A stretch of DNA of 64,000 nt from Roseibium litorale (GTDB lineage Bacteria > Pseudomonadota > Alphaproteobacteria > Rhizobiales > Stappiaceae): assembly GCF_014842915.1 (NCBI RefSeq), contig NZ_JACYXI010000001.1, positions 1-64,000 on the forward strand, given 5' to 3'. Made by a program: the position numbers and the translations under genes. The notes under the pieces are model-generated. The model ran no database searches, was not told where the DNA came from, and saw nothing but the letters and a program-made list of their open reading frames with translations. Below are positions 16,596 to 25,236 of the stretch, piece by piece. Numbering within the stretch: the first letter of the stretch is position 1; every line of letters starts with the position of its first letter.

Positions 16596-17249
16596 TCAGC
16601 GCATGAAAGGCGCGAAGAACCGCCCGATCGGACCCGTCAGCCTCAGGCTGCCCTCGGTCACCGCGAAGCAGATACAGTCCTCGTCCTCATCGGCGATGGG
16701 CTTGTGATCAATGTCGTCATTGGCAAAGGCAATGTCACCGCGGACGAAGTGCCCTTCCACGTCCTTGAACCCGCCCTGCAGCACGAGCGTCAGCTCTGTG
16801 CCCTCATGCGTGTGCGCAGGCATCGCCCGTCCCGCACGGACCCAGAGAAGAGAGGCGGAGCAGCCGTCGATTTCGCCGAACTTGCACTCCTTGACACCCG
16901 GAAGCAGTGTCTTCCACGGCAGGGCATCGAGTGGCTTGTCCACGATTTCCCTCAGGCTCCCAGGCAGTCTCGGGTCCGTGGAAGTCCCAGTGCCGCGAGA
17001 GGTCTGCGCGGGCTCCATCGCGAAAATCCCGGCCAGCATATGATCCCGGTCGGTCACGGCCACAGGAGCCACCGCTTCCAGCGCGGCCCCAGCCATCTCT
17101 TCGAGCCCGGCAACATAGGACCGGTTGCGCCCTGACAGCTCCAGATGAGCCCCGACGAGGGCACGGGCCGGGGCTGCCAGAGTTCCGGCAGCGAAGCCGG
17201 CCAGCAATTCATCAAGGCCCGTAACGTTCTTTTCCATGCAATTGCTCAT
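16596..17249 (-). CDS. ChrR-like protein (anti-sigma/cupin) lacking most zinc ligands of the anti-sigma domain
   Basis: A 217-residue ChrR-family protein. ChrR normally binds the ECF sigma factor RpoE through an N-terminal zinc domain and has a C-terminal cupin needed for the singlet-oxygen response. Here the fold is readable (GLDELLAGFAAGTL, VGAHLELSGRNRSY), but the H-x3-C-x2-C motif is H35-x3-S39-x2-N42 and the N-terminal His is also missing. The cupin ligands are intact (H146, H148, E152, H182). The start at 17249 is preferred. No sigma-factor gene is adjacent, which is unusual. Confidence 0.85.
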   Translation of the reverse strand: MSNCMEKNVTGLDELLAGFAAGTLAAPARALVGAHLELSGRNRSYVAGLEEMAGAALEAVAPVAVTDRDHMLAGIFAMEPAQTSRGTGTSTDPRLPGSLREIVDKPLDALPWKTLLPGVKECKFGEIDGCSASLLWVRAGRAMPAHTHEGTELTLVLQGGFKDVEGHFVRGDIAFANDDIDHKPIADEDEDCICFAVTEGSLRLTGPIGRFFAPFMR

Positions 17250-17285
17250 AGCGCTCCCGGAAAGCGGAAATAGCAAACCTGTTCC

Positions 17286-17315
17286 ACCTTACGGAGCGGC
17301 GCGGGATTTAGATCA
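17286..17315 (-). promoter_or_regulatory. ECF (RpoE/ChrR-type) promoter of the chrR-like gene
   Basis: On the minus strand, TGATCT (17315-17310), an 18-bp spacer and TAAGGT (17291-17286). The sequence CTCCGTAAG around the -10 element is shared with the promoter at 12151-12180. It lies about 37 bp before the start at 17249. Confidence 0.65.
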
Positions 17316-17540
17316 CACCATTCCCGTTTTTTACGGGTCTGGCCACCTGCCGGTAGGGCGCAATGTAGAACAGGCAAGCCCCGATTTTCAACCAATTCAG
17401 CCACATGTGCCGCGTCAGAAGCTTGATCCTGCTTGCAAGGACCAGTAGCGTCCCCACCTAATCCGAAACAAGATCTCTATGCCCGGAACCGGACCGCAGC
17501 CGATTGCAGGGACCGGACCTGACCTGGAAAGCATTTTGAC

Positions 17541-18575
17541 ATGACTGCCGTCTCTTCCGTTGTCGATGCCATTGGCAACACGCCCCTGATCCGCCTCAAC
17601 GCCCTTTCCGAGGAAACCGGCTGCGAAATCTTCGGCAAAGCCGAGTTCATGAACCCGGGCCAGTCGGTCAAAGACCGCCCTGCCCGCCAGATGGTTCTCG
17701 AAGCGGAAGCCCGCGGCGACCTGAGACCCGGCGGCCTGATCGTGGAAGGGACTGCTGGGAACACCGGGATCGGCCTGGCTCTGGTCGCCAGCGCCCGCGG
17801 TTACCGCACCGTGATCGTGATACCGGAAACCCAGACCCAGGAAAAGAAAGACATGCTGCGTATGTGCGGCGCGGAGCTTCTGGAAGTTCCGGCCAAGCCC
17901 TTCTCCGATCCGAACAACTATCAGCACGTCGCCCGGCGTCTGGCAGAAGAGCTCGCCAAGACCGAGCCCAACGGCGTTCTGTTCGCTGATCAGTGGAACA
18001 ATCTGGACAACCGCAAGGCCCATTATGTGACCACTGGTCCGGAAATCCTGGAGCAGACCGGCGGCAAGATCGACGGCTTTATCTGCGCGGTCGGCTCCGG
18101 CGGCACGCTGGCAGGGGTTTCCACATTCTTGCGGGACAACAAGCCGGGCATCAAAATCGGCTGTGCCGATCCGCTTGGCGCCGGCATGTACCACCTCTTC
18201 AAGGATGGTGAAGCCAAGGCGACCGATGGCAGCTCCATCGCCGAAGGCATCGGCCTCGGACGGTCCACACCGATCGTCGGCGACATTACCGTTGATTTCC
18301 CCTATGCGATTGCGGACGAGGAAGCCCTGCCGCTGGTCTTTGACCTTGCGGAGCATGAAGGCCTGCTGCTTGGCGGTTCTTCAGCGATCAACCTTGCAGG
18401 TGCCCGGCGCATGGCCAAGGACATGGGACCCGGCCACACCATCGTGACGATCCTGTGCGACCATGGCACCCGCAGCCAGTCCAAGCTCTATAATCCGCAG
18501 TTCCTGCATTCCAAGAACCTGCCGGTCCCAGGCTGGCTGGAGCGCAAAGGAACGCTGGAAGCGCCTTTCGTCTGA
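17541..18575 (+). CDS. cysK: cysteine synthase A (O-acetylserine sulfhydrylase), PLP-dependent
   Basis: A 344-residue fold-type II PLP enzyme that makes cysteine from O-acetylserine and sulfide. The PLP lysine is in NPGQSVKDRPARQM (~residue 45), the substrate loop in EGTAGNTGIGLA (~75) and the phosphate-binding glycine run in CAVGSGGTLAGV (~180). About 30 residues longer than E. coli CysK, as in many alphaproteobacterial forms. Followed 24 bp later by the cardiolipin synthase gene. Confidence 0.92.
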   Translation: MTAVSSVVDAIGNTPLIRLNALSEETGCEIFGKAEFMNPGQSVKDRPARQMVLEAEARGDLRPGGLIVEGTAGNTGIGLALVASARGYRTVIVIPETQTQEKKDMLRMCGAELLEVPAKPFSDPNNYQHVARRLAEELAKTEPNGVLFADQWNNLDNRKAHYVTTGPEILEQTGGKIDGFICAVGSGGTLAGVSTFLRDNKPGIKIGCADPLGAGMYHLFKDGEAKATDGSSIAEGIGLGRSTPIVGDITVDFPYAIADEEALPLVFDLAEHEGLLLGGSSAINLAGARRMAKDMGPGHTIVTILCDHGTRSQSKLYNPQFLHSKNLPVPGWLERKGTLEAPFV

Positions 18576-18599
18576 ACAAGGGAAATCTGAGGAACCGCA

Positions 18600-20099
18600 A
18601 TGGCTGCACCTGGCGACGCTGCTCTCATCGTTGACGCCGCCACGGACGTTAAGACCGGATTTTTCCTGGTCGACACGGTCCTCAACAATCTCGGCATCCT
18701 GGCCGCTGCCGCAACGGTCCTCTATGCGGCGGCTATCGTCTGCGCTGTCCGGGAGATCATGAGCAGCCGGACAGCCCAGGGCTCCATCGCCTGGCTACTG
18801 TCCCTGTTCTATCTTCCGCTCTTCACGGTCCCGCTCTATCTGATCTTCGCCTGGCGCTCCTTTGCAGACTATTCCAAGGTGCAAAGGCGGCTGGGGCGGC
18901 GCGGACGCGCACGCAGGGCCGAAGAGCTCAGGCTTTCAGACGTGAAAGGCTCCGCCAATTGGCCGGTTCTGACCAAAATTGCCGGCACCCCGTTTCTGGC
19001 TGGCAATGCCACGGAACTGCTGATTGACGGCACCGCCACTTTCGACTCCATACTGGACGGCATTGCAAAGGCCGAACACAGCATCCTGATCCAGTTCTTC
19101 ATCGTGCGCGATGATGAGATCGGCAATCAGGTTGCCGATGCCCTAATCGAGCGTGCCAAGGCCGGGGTGTCCGTCTATTTCCTCTATGACGACATCGGCA
19201 GCAAATCCCTGCCCTGGAGCTATCTGTCACGCTTGACCAGCGCAGGGATCAAGGTCAGCGGGTTCAATGAGCGGCACAAATATCTGCGCATGCTCGGCCC
19301 AATGCGGCTCAATTACCGCAATCACCGCAAGGTCGTGGTAACGGACTTCCAGCACACGTGGATCGGCGGGCACAATCTGGCAGATGAATATCTTGGACGG
19401 TCCAAGCGCTTCGGCCATTGGCGCGACACCCATGTGAAGGTCTCGGGACCGGCCGCCGTCGCCTCGGCCATCTGCTTCAGTGAAGACTGGAAATGGGCCA
19501 ATGGGACGGAAATCCCGCTCGACGCGATTGAGACCATTCCCCAGCCGGGCGATGAATCCGTTCTGGTCATGCCAACCGGTCCCGCCGATGATCTGGAAAA
19601 CTGCGCCATAGCCTTCGCGGAAGCCGCCTCCCGCGCCAAGGAGCGGCTCTGGATCGTCACCCCGTATTTCGTGCCAGGTTCCGACATACAGACTGCACTT
19701 TACGCCGCAGCCATGCGCGGCGTGGATGTGCGCGTTCTGCTGCCGGAAAAAGCCGATCATACGCTCGTCTGGCTTGCCAGCCACTCCCACGCGGATGAAA
19801 TGATGTCCCGCGGGATCAAGGTCTACCGCTATCAAAAGGGCTTCCTGCACCAGAAGGTGGTCCTGGTCGACAATCAGTTGACCTCCATCGGGACCGTCAA
19901 CTTCGACAACCGCTCCTTCCGGATCAACTTCGAAGTCACCCTCTGGTTCACCCATGAGCGGATGATCGCCAAGGTATCGGACATGCTGGAGCGCGACTTT
20001 GCCGATGCCCGGCAGACAGGACCGGACGACCTGGACCGCCGCAGCTACGCCTTCCGCGTCGCCGCCCAAGGCGCAAGGTTATTGTCGCCAATCCTCTGA
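18600..20099 (+). CDS. cls: cardiolipin synthase (phospholipase D superfamily)
   Basis: A 499-residue membrane enzyme that joins two phosphatidylglycerols into cardiolipin. Two N-terminal membrane helices (residues ~22-45 and ~60-82) precede two PLD catalytic motifs: NYRNHRKVVVTD...IGGHN (~residue 240) and LHQKVVLVD...IGTVNFDNRSF (~residue 420). Preceded by cysK with a 24-bp gap and convergent with the SLC13 gene. Confidence 0.93.
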   Translation: MAAPGDAALIVDAATDVKTGFFLVDTVLNNLGILAAAATVLYAAAIVCAVREIMSSRTAQGSIAWLLSLFYLPLFTVPLYLIFAWRSFADYSKVQRRLGRRGRARRAEELRLSDVKGSANWPVLTKIAGTPFLAGNATELLIDGTATFDSILDGIAKAEHSILIQFFIVRDDEIGNQVADALIERAKAGVSVYFLYDDIGSKSLPWSYLSRLTSAGIKVSGFNERHKYLRMLGPMRLNYRNHRKVVVTDFQHTWIGGHNLADEYLGRSKRFGHWRDTHVKVSGPAAVASAICFSEDWKWANGTEIPLDAIETIPQPGDESVLVMPTGPADDLENCAIAFAEAASRAKERLWIVTPYFVPGSDIQTALYAAAMRGVDVRVLLPEKADHTLVWLASHSHADEMMSRGIKVYRYQKGFLHQKVVLVDNQLTSIGTVNFDNRSFRINFEVTLWFTHERMIAKVSDMLERDFADARQTGPDDLDRRSYAFRVAAQGARLLSPIL

Positions 20100-20114
20100 C
20101 GGACTGGTTTTTCC

Positions 20115-21896
20115 TCACATCCCTTGAAAACCAAACCAGATGGCGGTGGTGGTGACCACGCCGACGATCAGGTTCATCGGCACGCCGATCTTCAGGAAGT
20201 CCGAGAACTGATAGTTCGCTGCCCCGTAGACCAGCGTATTGGTCTGATAGCCGATGGGGGTGGCAAAGCTGGCGCTGGCACCGAACATCACCGTCATGAC
20301 AATGGCGCGCGCGTCGATGCCGAGGGGTTCTGCCAGACCGATTACCACAGGCGTCAGAACCACGGCGACCGCGTTGTTGGTCACCATTTCGGTCATCACC
20401 GAGGCGGCCAGATAGATCAGCAGCAAGGCTGCAAAGCCCGGCACCGATGTCAGCAAGGGCGTCAGCGCGGTGACGATCAGCTCAACCGCACCTGTGTTTT
20501 CCAGCGCCTTGCCGACCATGAGCATGGAAAAGATCAGAACCAGGACGGAACCGTTCAGGGAATCCCAGGCTTCATCCGGATCGATACAGCGCACCAGCAG
20601 CAGCAAGGCAACCGCAATCAGCGCAAGGCTGCCGATGGACATGACGCCCATGGCCGACAGAGCGACCACACCAGCCAAAGCGAGAAGCGCGACCGGAGCC
20701 TTGCTGCGGCGGTAGGCCCGGCCGCTCGGGTGGGACACAGAGACCAGCTCGGTTTCCGCCGACAGCTCTTCGAAACCTGCCGCCGGGCCTTCGATCAATA
20801 GCTTGTCCGCCGCCTTCAGACGCACCGCTCCCAGTTCCGGTCCAGGTATGTGATTATGGCGGTGTGCGCCCAGAATGCGGATACCGAACCTTCTGCCCAA
20901 TGACAGGGACGAGATGGGAATGCCCTGCGTGGTGCGGCGCGGAGAAACCACGGCTTCCACGACGATATGGTCTTCGGCTTTCTTCTGGGCAGAGCGCAGG
21001 CCAACCCGGAAGTCCTTGAGGGTGTTGAGCGTAAGCACTTCCGAGGTTGGTGCCCGCACAATCAGAATGTCGCCCTTCTTCAGCTCAAAGCCTTCAAGCT
21101 CGGACCGGGTCATCTCCTGCCCCCGGCGCACGCCGGTCACTGTGATCCCCGGACGGTTGAGCTCGGCCACCTCGCCAAGCGGCTTGCCATCCAGATCCCC
21201 GCTGATCACCGCCACCTCTGTCAAAAATTCTGTCTCACCCAGAAGAAGATCCTGGGCCGCGTCTTCCCGGTGCGGCAGCAGAAACCGGCCCAGCAGCAGC
21301 ATGGTCGCAAGACCGCTCACAGCTGCGATGATGCCATAAGGGGTAATCTCGAAGATCCCAAAGGGCTCCATGCCCTGCTGACGGGCGACACCATCCACCA
21401 GAAGGTTTGTCGAGGTACCGAGCAGGCTCAGCGTCCCCCCAAGGATCGCGGTGTAGGAAAGCGGTATCAGCAGCCGTGTCGGCGCCACTCCGATCGCCTT
21501 CGCCAGCTTGATCACCACAGGAATCAGAACCAGGACCACTGGCGTGTTGTTTACCACCGCGGAGGCAAACATCGAGATGAGCACGAAGGCACTGATGGAC
21601 AGGATGGGGCGCTCTTTGGCGCGTGCGACCACGAGATCCGCCAAGGCATCCAGCACGCCCGTGCGCACGAGTGCGCCGGATAGAATGAACATCGCCGCAA
21701 TCGTAATCGGCGCAGGATTGGAGAAAGCCGTAAAGGCTTCCTCTTGAGAGATGAAGCCGAGCACCAGACAGGCCCCAGCCGCTGCCGCAGCAACCACCTC
21801 AGGCGCAACCCGTTCGCTCAGGAACGCGGCGAACATAACGGCGAGGATCAGCAACGCAATCAGTGCCTGATGGGTGTCTAGAAACGCTGCGGACAT
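20115..21896 (-). CDS. SLC13/DASS-family transporter with two RCK_C (TrkA_C) domains
   Basis: A 593-residue permease. About ten to twelve hydrophobic helices form two halves, separated at residues ~215-400 by two TrkA_C-type regulatory domains (LGEVAELNRPGITVTGVRRG and LGAHRHNHIPGP). The SNT/NNT-type sodium/anion motifs of the DASS family are visible in VVNNTPVVLVLIPV, LLGTSTNLLVDG and VTNNAVAVVLTPVV. Substrate is probably sulfate or a dicarboxylate; sulfate would fit the adjacent cysteine synthase, but this is inference. Confidence 0.9.
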   Translation of the reverse strand: MSAAFLDTHQALIALLILAVMFAAFLSERVAPEVVAAAAAGACLVLGFISQEEAFTAFSNPAPITIAAMFILSGALVRTGVLDALADLVVARAKERPILSISAFVLISMFASAVVNNTPVVLVLIPVVIKLAKAIGVAPTRLLIPLSYTAILGGTLSLLGTSTNLLVDGVARQQGMEPFGIFEITPYGIIAAVSGLATMLLLGRFLLPHREDAAQDLLLGETEFLTEVAVISGDLDGKPLGEVAELNRPGITVTGVRRGQEMTRSELEGFELKKGDILIVRAPTSEVLTLNTLKDFRVGLRSAQKKAEDHIVVEAVVSPRRTTQGIPISSLSLGRRFGIRILGAHRHNHIPGPELGAVRLKAADKLLIEGPAAGFEELSAETELVSVSHPSGRAYRRSKAPVALLALAGVVALSAMGVMSIGSLALIAVALLLLVRCIDPDEAWDSLNGSVLVLIFSMLMVGKALENTGAVELIVTALTPLLTSVPGFAALLLIYLAASVMTEMVTNNAVAVVLTPVVIGLAEPLGIDARAIVMTVMFGASASFATPIGYQTNTLVYGAANYQFSDFLKIGVPMNLIVGVVTTTAIWFGFQGM

Positions 21897-22161
21897 TCAT
21901 CACCTGACGTTGGCCCGGAAGCGGGCATTTCATCTCAAGCCGGGAGCAACTTCCCCGCCGCACGCTCAAAGGATAGCAACCTGAAGCCTGAAAGCGAAAG
22001 GCTGGCGACTGCCCTAGAGCAGCAGGATACAAATGCGCGATAACGTGTTTGGTTCCAGTTACCCGGCAAAGGCATACGAAAGAAGCAGACAAACAGAAAC
22101 AGGCTTCAAAGCCACCGCAAAAAAGCCTAGGGTCCCGCTTTAAAGCCCTGGAGTCTAAGCC

Positions 22162-22809
22162 GTGACTTTCCTGCCCGATGTGTCCGTGATCCTCGCCTTC
22201 ACCGCTGCGGCGTTCGTGCTCATCATCACGCCCGGGCCGGACATGACGCTGTTCCTGTCCAAGACCCTGTCCCAGGGCCGTTCGGCCGGTTTTGCTGCCG
22301 TTGCAGGTGCGCTGACCGGGTGCGTGGTGCATTCCATTCTGGCTGCCGTGGGCATTTCCGCGCTTCTGGCTGCATCCCAGACAGGCTTTCTGGTTCTGAA
22401 GATCTGCGGCGCTGCCTATCTGATCTGGCTCGGCATCCAGGCAATCCGGCATGGATCGGCCCTCAATCTGGAGGCAAGCACAGGACGCCGGAGCTCTCTT
22501 TTCGGCACCTTCACCCAGGCCATCGCCACCAATCTGCTGAATCCCAAGGTCGTGCTGTTTTTCGTGACCTTCCTGCCCCAGTTCATCACTGTCACCGACC
22601 CGCATGCCGCCGGCAAACTGCTGTTCCTGGGCCTTTATTTCGTCGTCCTGAGCATTCCGGCAGGCATCGCCCTGGTGATGAGCGCAAGCGCCTTTCAACG
22701 GATGATCAAGTCCTCTCCGAAAGCCATGCGCGCCTTCGACTGGCTTTTCGCGTCCATCATGGGCGGCTTTGCCCTGAGACTTCTCACCGCCCAGGCCAGC
22801 AGCAACTAG
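22162..22809 (+). CDS. LysE/RhtB-family amino-acid exporter
   Basis: A 215-residue membrane protein with the LysE signature near the N terminus (LIITPGPDMTLFLSKTLSQG), CGAAYLIWLGIQAIRHG in the middle and NLLNPKVVLFFVTFLPQF near residue 130, and about six hydrophobic segments. It exports amino acids or related metabolites. A GTG start at 22162 fits the family length. The 265-bp upstream gap to the divergent SLC13 gene shows no recognisable riboswitch. Confidence 0.88.
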   Translation: MTFLPDVSVILAFTAAAFVLIITPGPDMTLFLSKTLSQGRSAGFAAVAGALTGCVVHSILAAVGISALLAASQTGFLVLKICGAAYLIWLGIQAIRHGSALNLEASTGRRSSLFGTFTQAIATNLLNPKVVLFFVTFLPQFITVTDPHAAGKLLFLGLYFVVLSIPAGIALVMSASAFQRMIKSSPKAMRAFDWLFASIMGGFALRLLTAQASSN

Positions 22810-22943
22810 GCCCTTCCCGGCAGAAGCGGGACCACCGGCGAAAGAGCGGCCAAAACCTTGGCCTGCGGCCTTAAACGGTCTTGCATCTTGCGGTGATCAT
22901 TGATCAACTTGCCACTCGCAAAAAGAGCCAGACGGAGCAAGAC

Positions 22944-23657
22944 ATGACAGATCCCCTGTTTCGCGAGAACGCCTACGTGACCACGTGCGACGCCCGCGTT
23001 CTGGAGATCACGGAGCAAGGTGGCATCGTGCTCGACCGCACCGTTTTCTATGCGGCCAGCGGCGGCCAGCCGGGCGACACGGGACGGCTGGTGATGGCGG
23101 ACGGTTCTGCCATAACCATTGCTGACACTGTGTTCGATGATGACCGGACCACGATCATTCACGTGCCCGATGCCGGTCAGACCCTGCCCCCCGTCGGCTC
23201 TGCGCTTGCTCCCGAGCTGGACTGGGAGCGGCGTCACAAGCTGATGCGCATGCACACGGCCCTCCATATCATCTGCGCAGTTTTGAAGACCAAGATCACC
23301 GGCTGCCAGATCGGTGAAGAGGAAAGCCGGATCGATCTGAACATTCCAGAGCCACCGGAACGGGAGGCCGTTCAGGAACTGATCCAGCAAGCCATCGGCC
23401 GGGATATGCCAACCTCGACCGAGTGGATCACAGACGCGGAGCTGGATGCCAATCCGGATCTCATCAAGTCCATGAGCGTCAGTCCGCCGCGCGGATCAGG
23501 AAGGGTGCGGCTGGTCCGTATCGGAGACGATTTCGACCTGCAGCCTTGTGGTGGCACCCACGTGGCGAGCACCTCCGAAATCGGCGCGATCGACGTCACC
23601 AAGATTGAAAACAAGGGCAAGCTGAACCGGCGGATCCGCATCCGTTTTGCCAGCTGA
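22944..23657 (+). CDS. alanyl-tRNA editing protein (AlaX family)
   Basis: A 237-residue stand-alone editing domain that hydrolyses Ser-tRNA(Ala)/Gly-tRNA(Ala). The start at 22944 has GGAG upstream and removes a non-conserved extension. The zinc ligands are visible: HTALH (MRMHTALHIICAV, ~residue 108) and QPCGGTHV (~residue 200). The N-terminal AlaRS-like part contains TVFYAASGGQPGDTG. Confidence 0.9.
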   Translation: MTDPLFRENAYVTTCDARVLEITEQGGIVLDRTVFYAASGGQPGDTGRLVMADGSAITIADTVFDDDRTTIIHVPDAGQTLPPVGSALAPELDWERRHKLMRMHTALHIICAVLKTKITGCQIGEEESRIDLNIPEPPEREAVQELIQQAIGRDMPTSTEWITDAELDANPDLIKSMSVSPPRGSGRVRLVRIGDDFDLQPCGGTHVASTSEIGAIDVTKIENKGKLNRRIRIRFAS

Positions 23658-23704
23658 ACCGCCCACCCTAACCAGATAATGTGTCCCCGGGAGAACGCCT
23701 CAAC

Positions 23705-24556
23705 ATGAGCGAAAGCAGCCTTGTCAGCCCCTTGGTCAGCACTGAGTGGCTTGCAGACCACCTGAGCGCACCTGATGTCCGCGTGATCAATGCGTGGATG
23801 CCTCCGGTCACCGACCCGTCAGCTGAGCCATTCTACCCAAAAGAGCATATCCCTGGCGCGGTGTTCTTCGATGTGAACGAGGTTTGCGACAAGACTACAA
23901 GCCTGCCCCACATGCTGCCGCCTGCGCATCAGTTCGCCTCCGCCATGCGCAAGATGGGTGTTGGCGATGGTCAGACACTCGTTGTTTATGACGACTTCGG
24001 CTTCTACTCCGCCCCCCGGGTCTGGTGGACCCTGCGCACGATGGGCGCAAGAAGCGTCTATGTTCTGGACGGCGGCATGCCGAAATGGCGGGCTGAGGGC
24101 CGCCCGCTCGAACAGACACCCCCAATGATGCGTGAAAGCCATTTCAGCGCCCGGCTCGACCATTCCGCCGTGGCCGACCTTGCCGAAGTCCGCAAGGTCA
24201 TCTCCACCGGTTCCCGGCAGCTGCTTGATGCCCGGTCTGCCGCGCGTTTTGCCGGAACCGCTCCAGAACCGCGGCCAGGCCTGCGCTCCGGCCATATGCC
24301 AGGTGCCCTGAACCTGCCCTTCAATCTTCTGATCGCGGAAGATGGTACCTTCCACAAGAAACCCGAATTGGAAGCCGCATTCCGGAATGCAGGAATCGAT
24401 CCGGAAAAGCCGGTGACAACGACCTGCGGTTCGGGCGTCACCGCCTCCATTCTCGCCATGGGCCTGAGCATCATCGGCGCACGCGACGTCAGTGTCTATG
24501 ACGGCTCATGGAGCGAATGGGGCGCGCGCGACGATACGGATGTCGTGACCGGTTGA
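23705..24556 (+). CDS. sseA: 3-mercaptopyruvate/thiosulfate sulfurtransferase (double rhodanese)
   Basis: A 283-residue enzyme with two rhodanese domains; the second carries the catalytic cysteine in TTCGSGVTASILA, the CG-S-G-V form typical of mercaptopyruvate sulfurtransferases. The N-terminal domain is non-catalytic (GAVFFDVNEVCDKTTSLPHM). The start at 23705 is chosen over 23681 because GGGAGAA lies about ten bases upstream. A CCGGCACAGC/GCTGTGCCGG hairpin (24569-24595) follows the stop. Confidence 0.9.
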   Translation: MSESSLVSPLVSTEWLADHLSAPDVRVINAWMPPVTDPSAEPFYPKEHIPGAVFFDVNEVCDKTTSLPHMLPPAHQFASAMRKMGVGDGQTLVVYDDFGFYSAPRVWWTLRTMGARSVYVLDGGMPKWRAEGRPLEQTPPMMRESHFSARLDHSAVADLAEVRKVISTGSRQLLDARSAARFAGTAPEPRPGLRSGHMPGALNLPFNLLIAEDGTFHKKPELEAAFRNAGIDPEKPVTTTCGSGVTASILAMGLSIIGARDVSVYDGSWSEWGARDDTDVVTG

Positions 24557-24568
24557 GGACAAATCTGT

Positions 24569-24595
24569 CCGGCACAGCTCAAAAGGCTGTGCCGG
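24569..24595. terminator. hairpin between convergent sseA and META-domain genes
   Basis: A 10-bp perfect stem with a 7-nt loop (TCAAAAG). It lacks a clear T-run, so it may act as a weak or rho-assisted bidirectional terminator. Confidence 0.45.
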
Positions 24596-24614
24596 CGCGT
24601 CCTCAGACGGTACG

Positions 24615-25061
24615 TCAGTCAAGCAGCGAAAGGCGCATGAGTTCCTTTCCCTGGGCATTCAGCAGAAGCAGAGCCGTCGCGCCCTGATCCCGGCGGAAGT
24701 CGCGGGTGGCCTCAAGCGCCTTCACAAAGGCTGCTTCCTGTTTCAAGACATCCGGGGCACAAGCCTTCCGCGTCATGGCAAGCGGCCCGATCTTGACGAA
24801 GGCGCCACTGCGCGAAATGGGGCCGAACAGCGTGTTGCAGCCGCCATTTCCATCGACGGCCCCCGCTTCCTCGAATTCGATAATGCTGGCAGCGTCCCCG
24901 GAAACGGGATTTCCATCGATGATTTCGGCCTGCCATTTCCCCAGCAGATCGGGCGGCACATCTGCGTCTTGAGCGGAAACGCAAGATGTCGAAGCCCCCA
25001 TGATCAGTGCGGCCAGCGCCGCCGCCTTCGCTGTGAAACGCGCGGGATGGTGGAAAAGGGG
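24615..25061 (-). CDS. META-domain (HslJ-like) secreted protein
   Basis: A 148-residue protein starting at 25061 with a signal peptide (FTAKAAALAALIMGASTSCV). The body fits the META/HslJ fold: LLGKWQAEIIDGNPV at the start, VDGNGGCNTLFGP in the middle, MTRKACAP and a closing GATALLLLNAQGKELMRL. Proteins of this family occur in the envelope and are linked to stress or novobiocin tolerance. A cysteine in ASTSC could be a lipobox variant, but the context is weak. Confidence 0.8.
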   Translation of the reverse strand, partial: PLFHHPARFTAKAAALAALIMGASTSCVSAQDADVPPDLLGKWQAEIIDGNPVSGDAASIIEFEEAGAVDGNGGCNTLFGPISRSGAFVKIGPLAMTRKACAPDVLKQEAAFVKALEATRDFRRDQGATALLLLNAQGKELMRLSLLD

Positions 25062-25174
25062 CATCTTCAATCTCCGGGATTTACGGTTCAATGCCCGCTG
25101 GTCTGGGCCTGCTCAACAGGGCCAGTCTGCCCGCCACGCCATAACGCAACGTAAATCCGGGCTGAAAATTCAGC

Positions 25175-25210
25175 AAATGAGCCCGGAGGGAAGTCCCTCC
25201 GGGCTCATTT
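25175..25210. terminator. strong rho-independent terminator
   Basis: AAATGAGCCCGGAGGGA pairs perfectly over 17 bp with the sequence at 25194-25210, ending in ATTTTAAAG on the plus strand and in AAATTTG-like on the minus. It lies directly after the EF-G-like gene (minus strand). Confidence 0.85.
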
Positions 25211-25236
25211 TAAAGATCAAGGCAAGCACTCGTTTT

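Noticed and set aside
17424..17451. TGATCC-N16-TAGCGT in front of cysK
   Set aside because: Spacer is 16 rather than the 18 shared by the other three ECF-type promoters, and the -10 part is poor.
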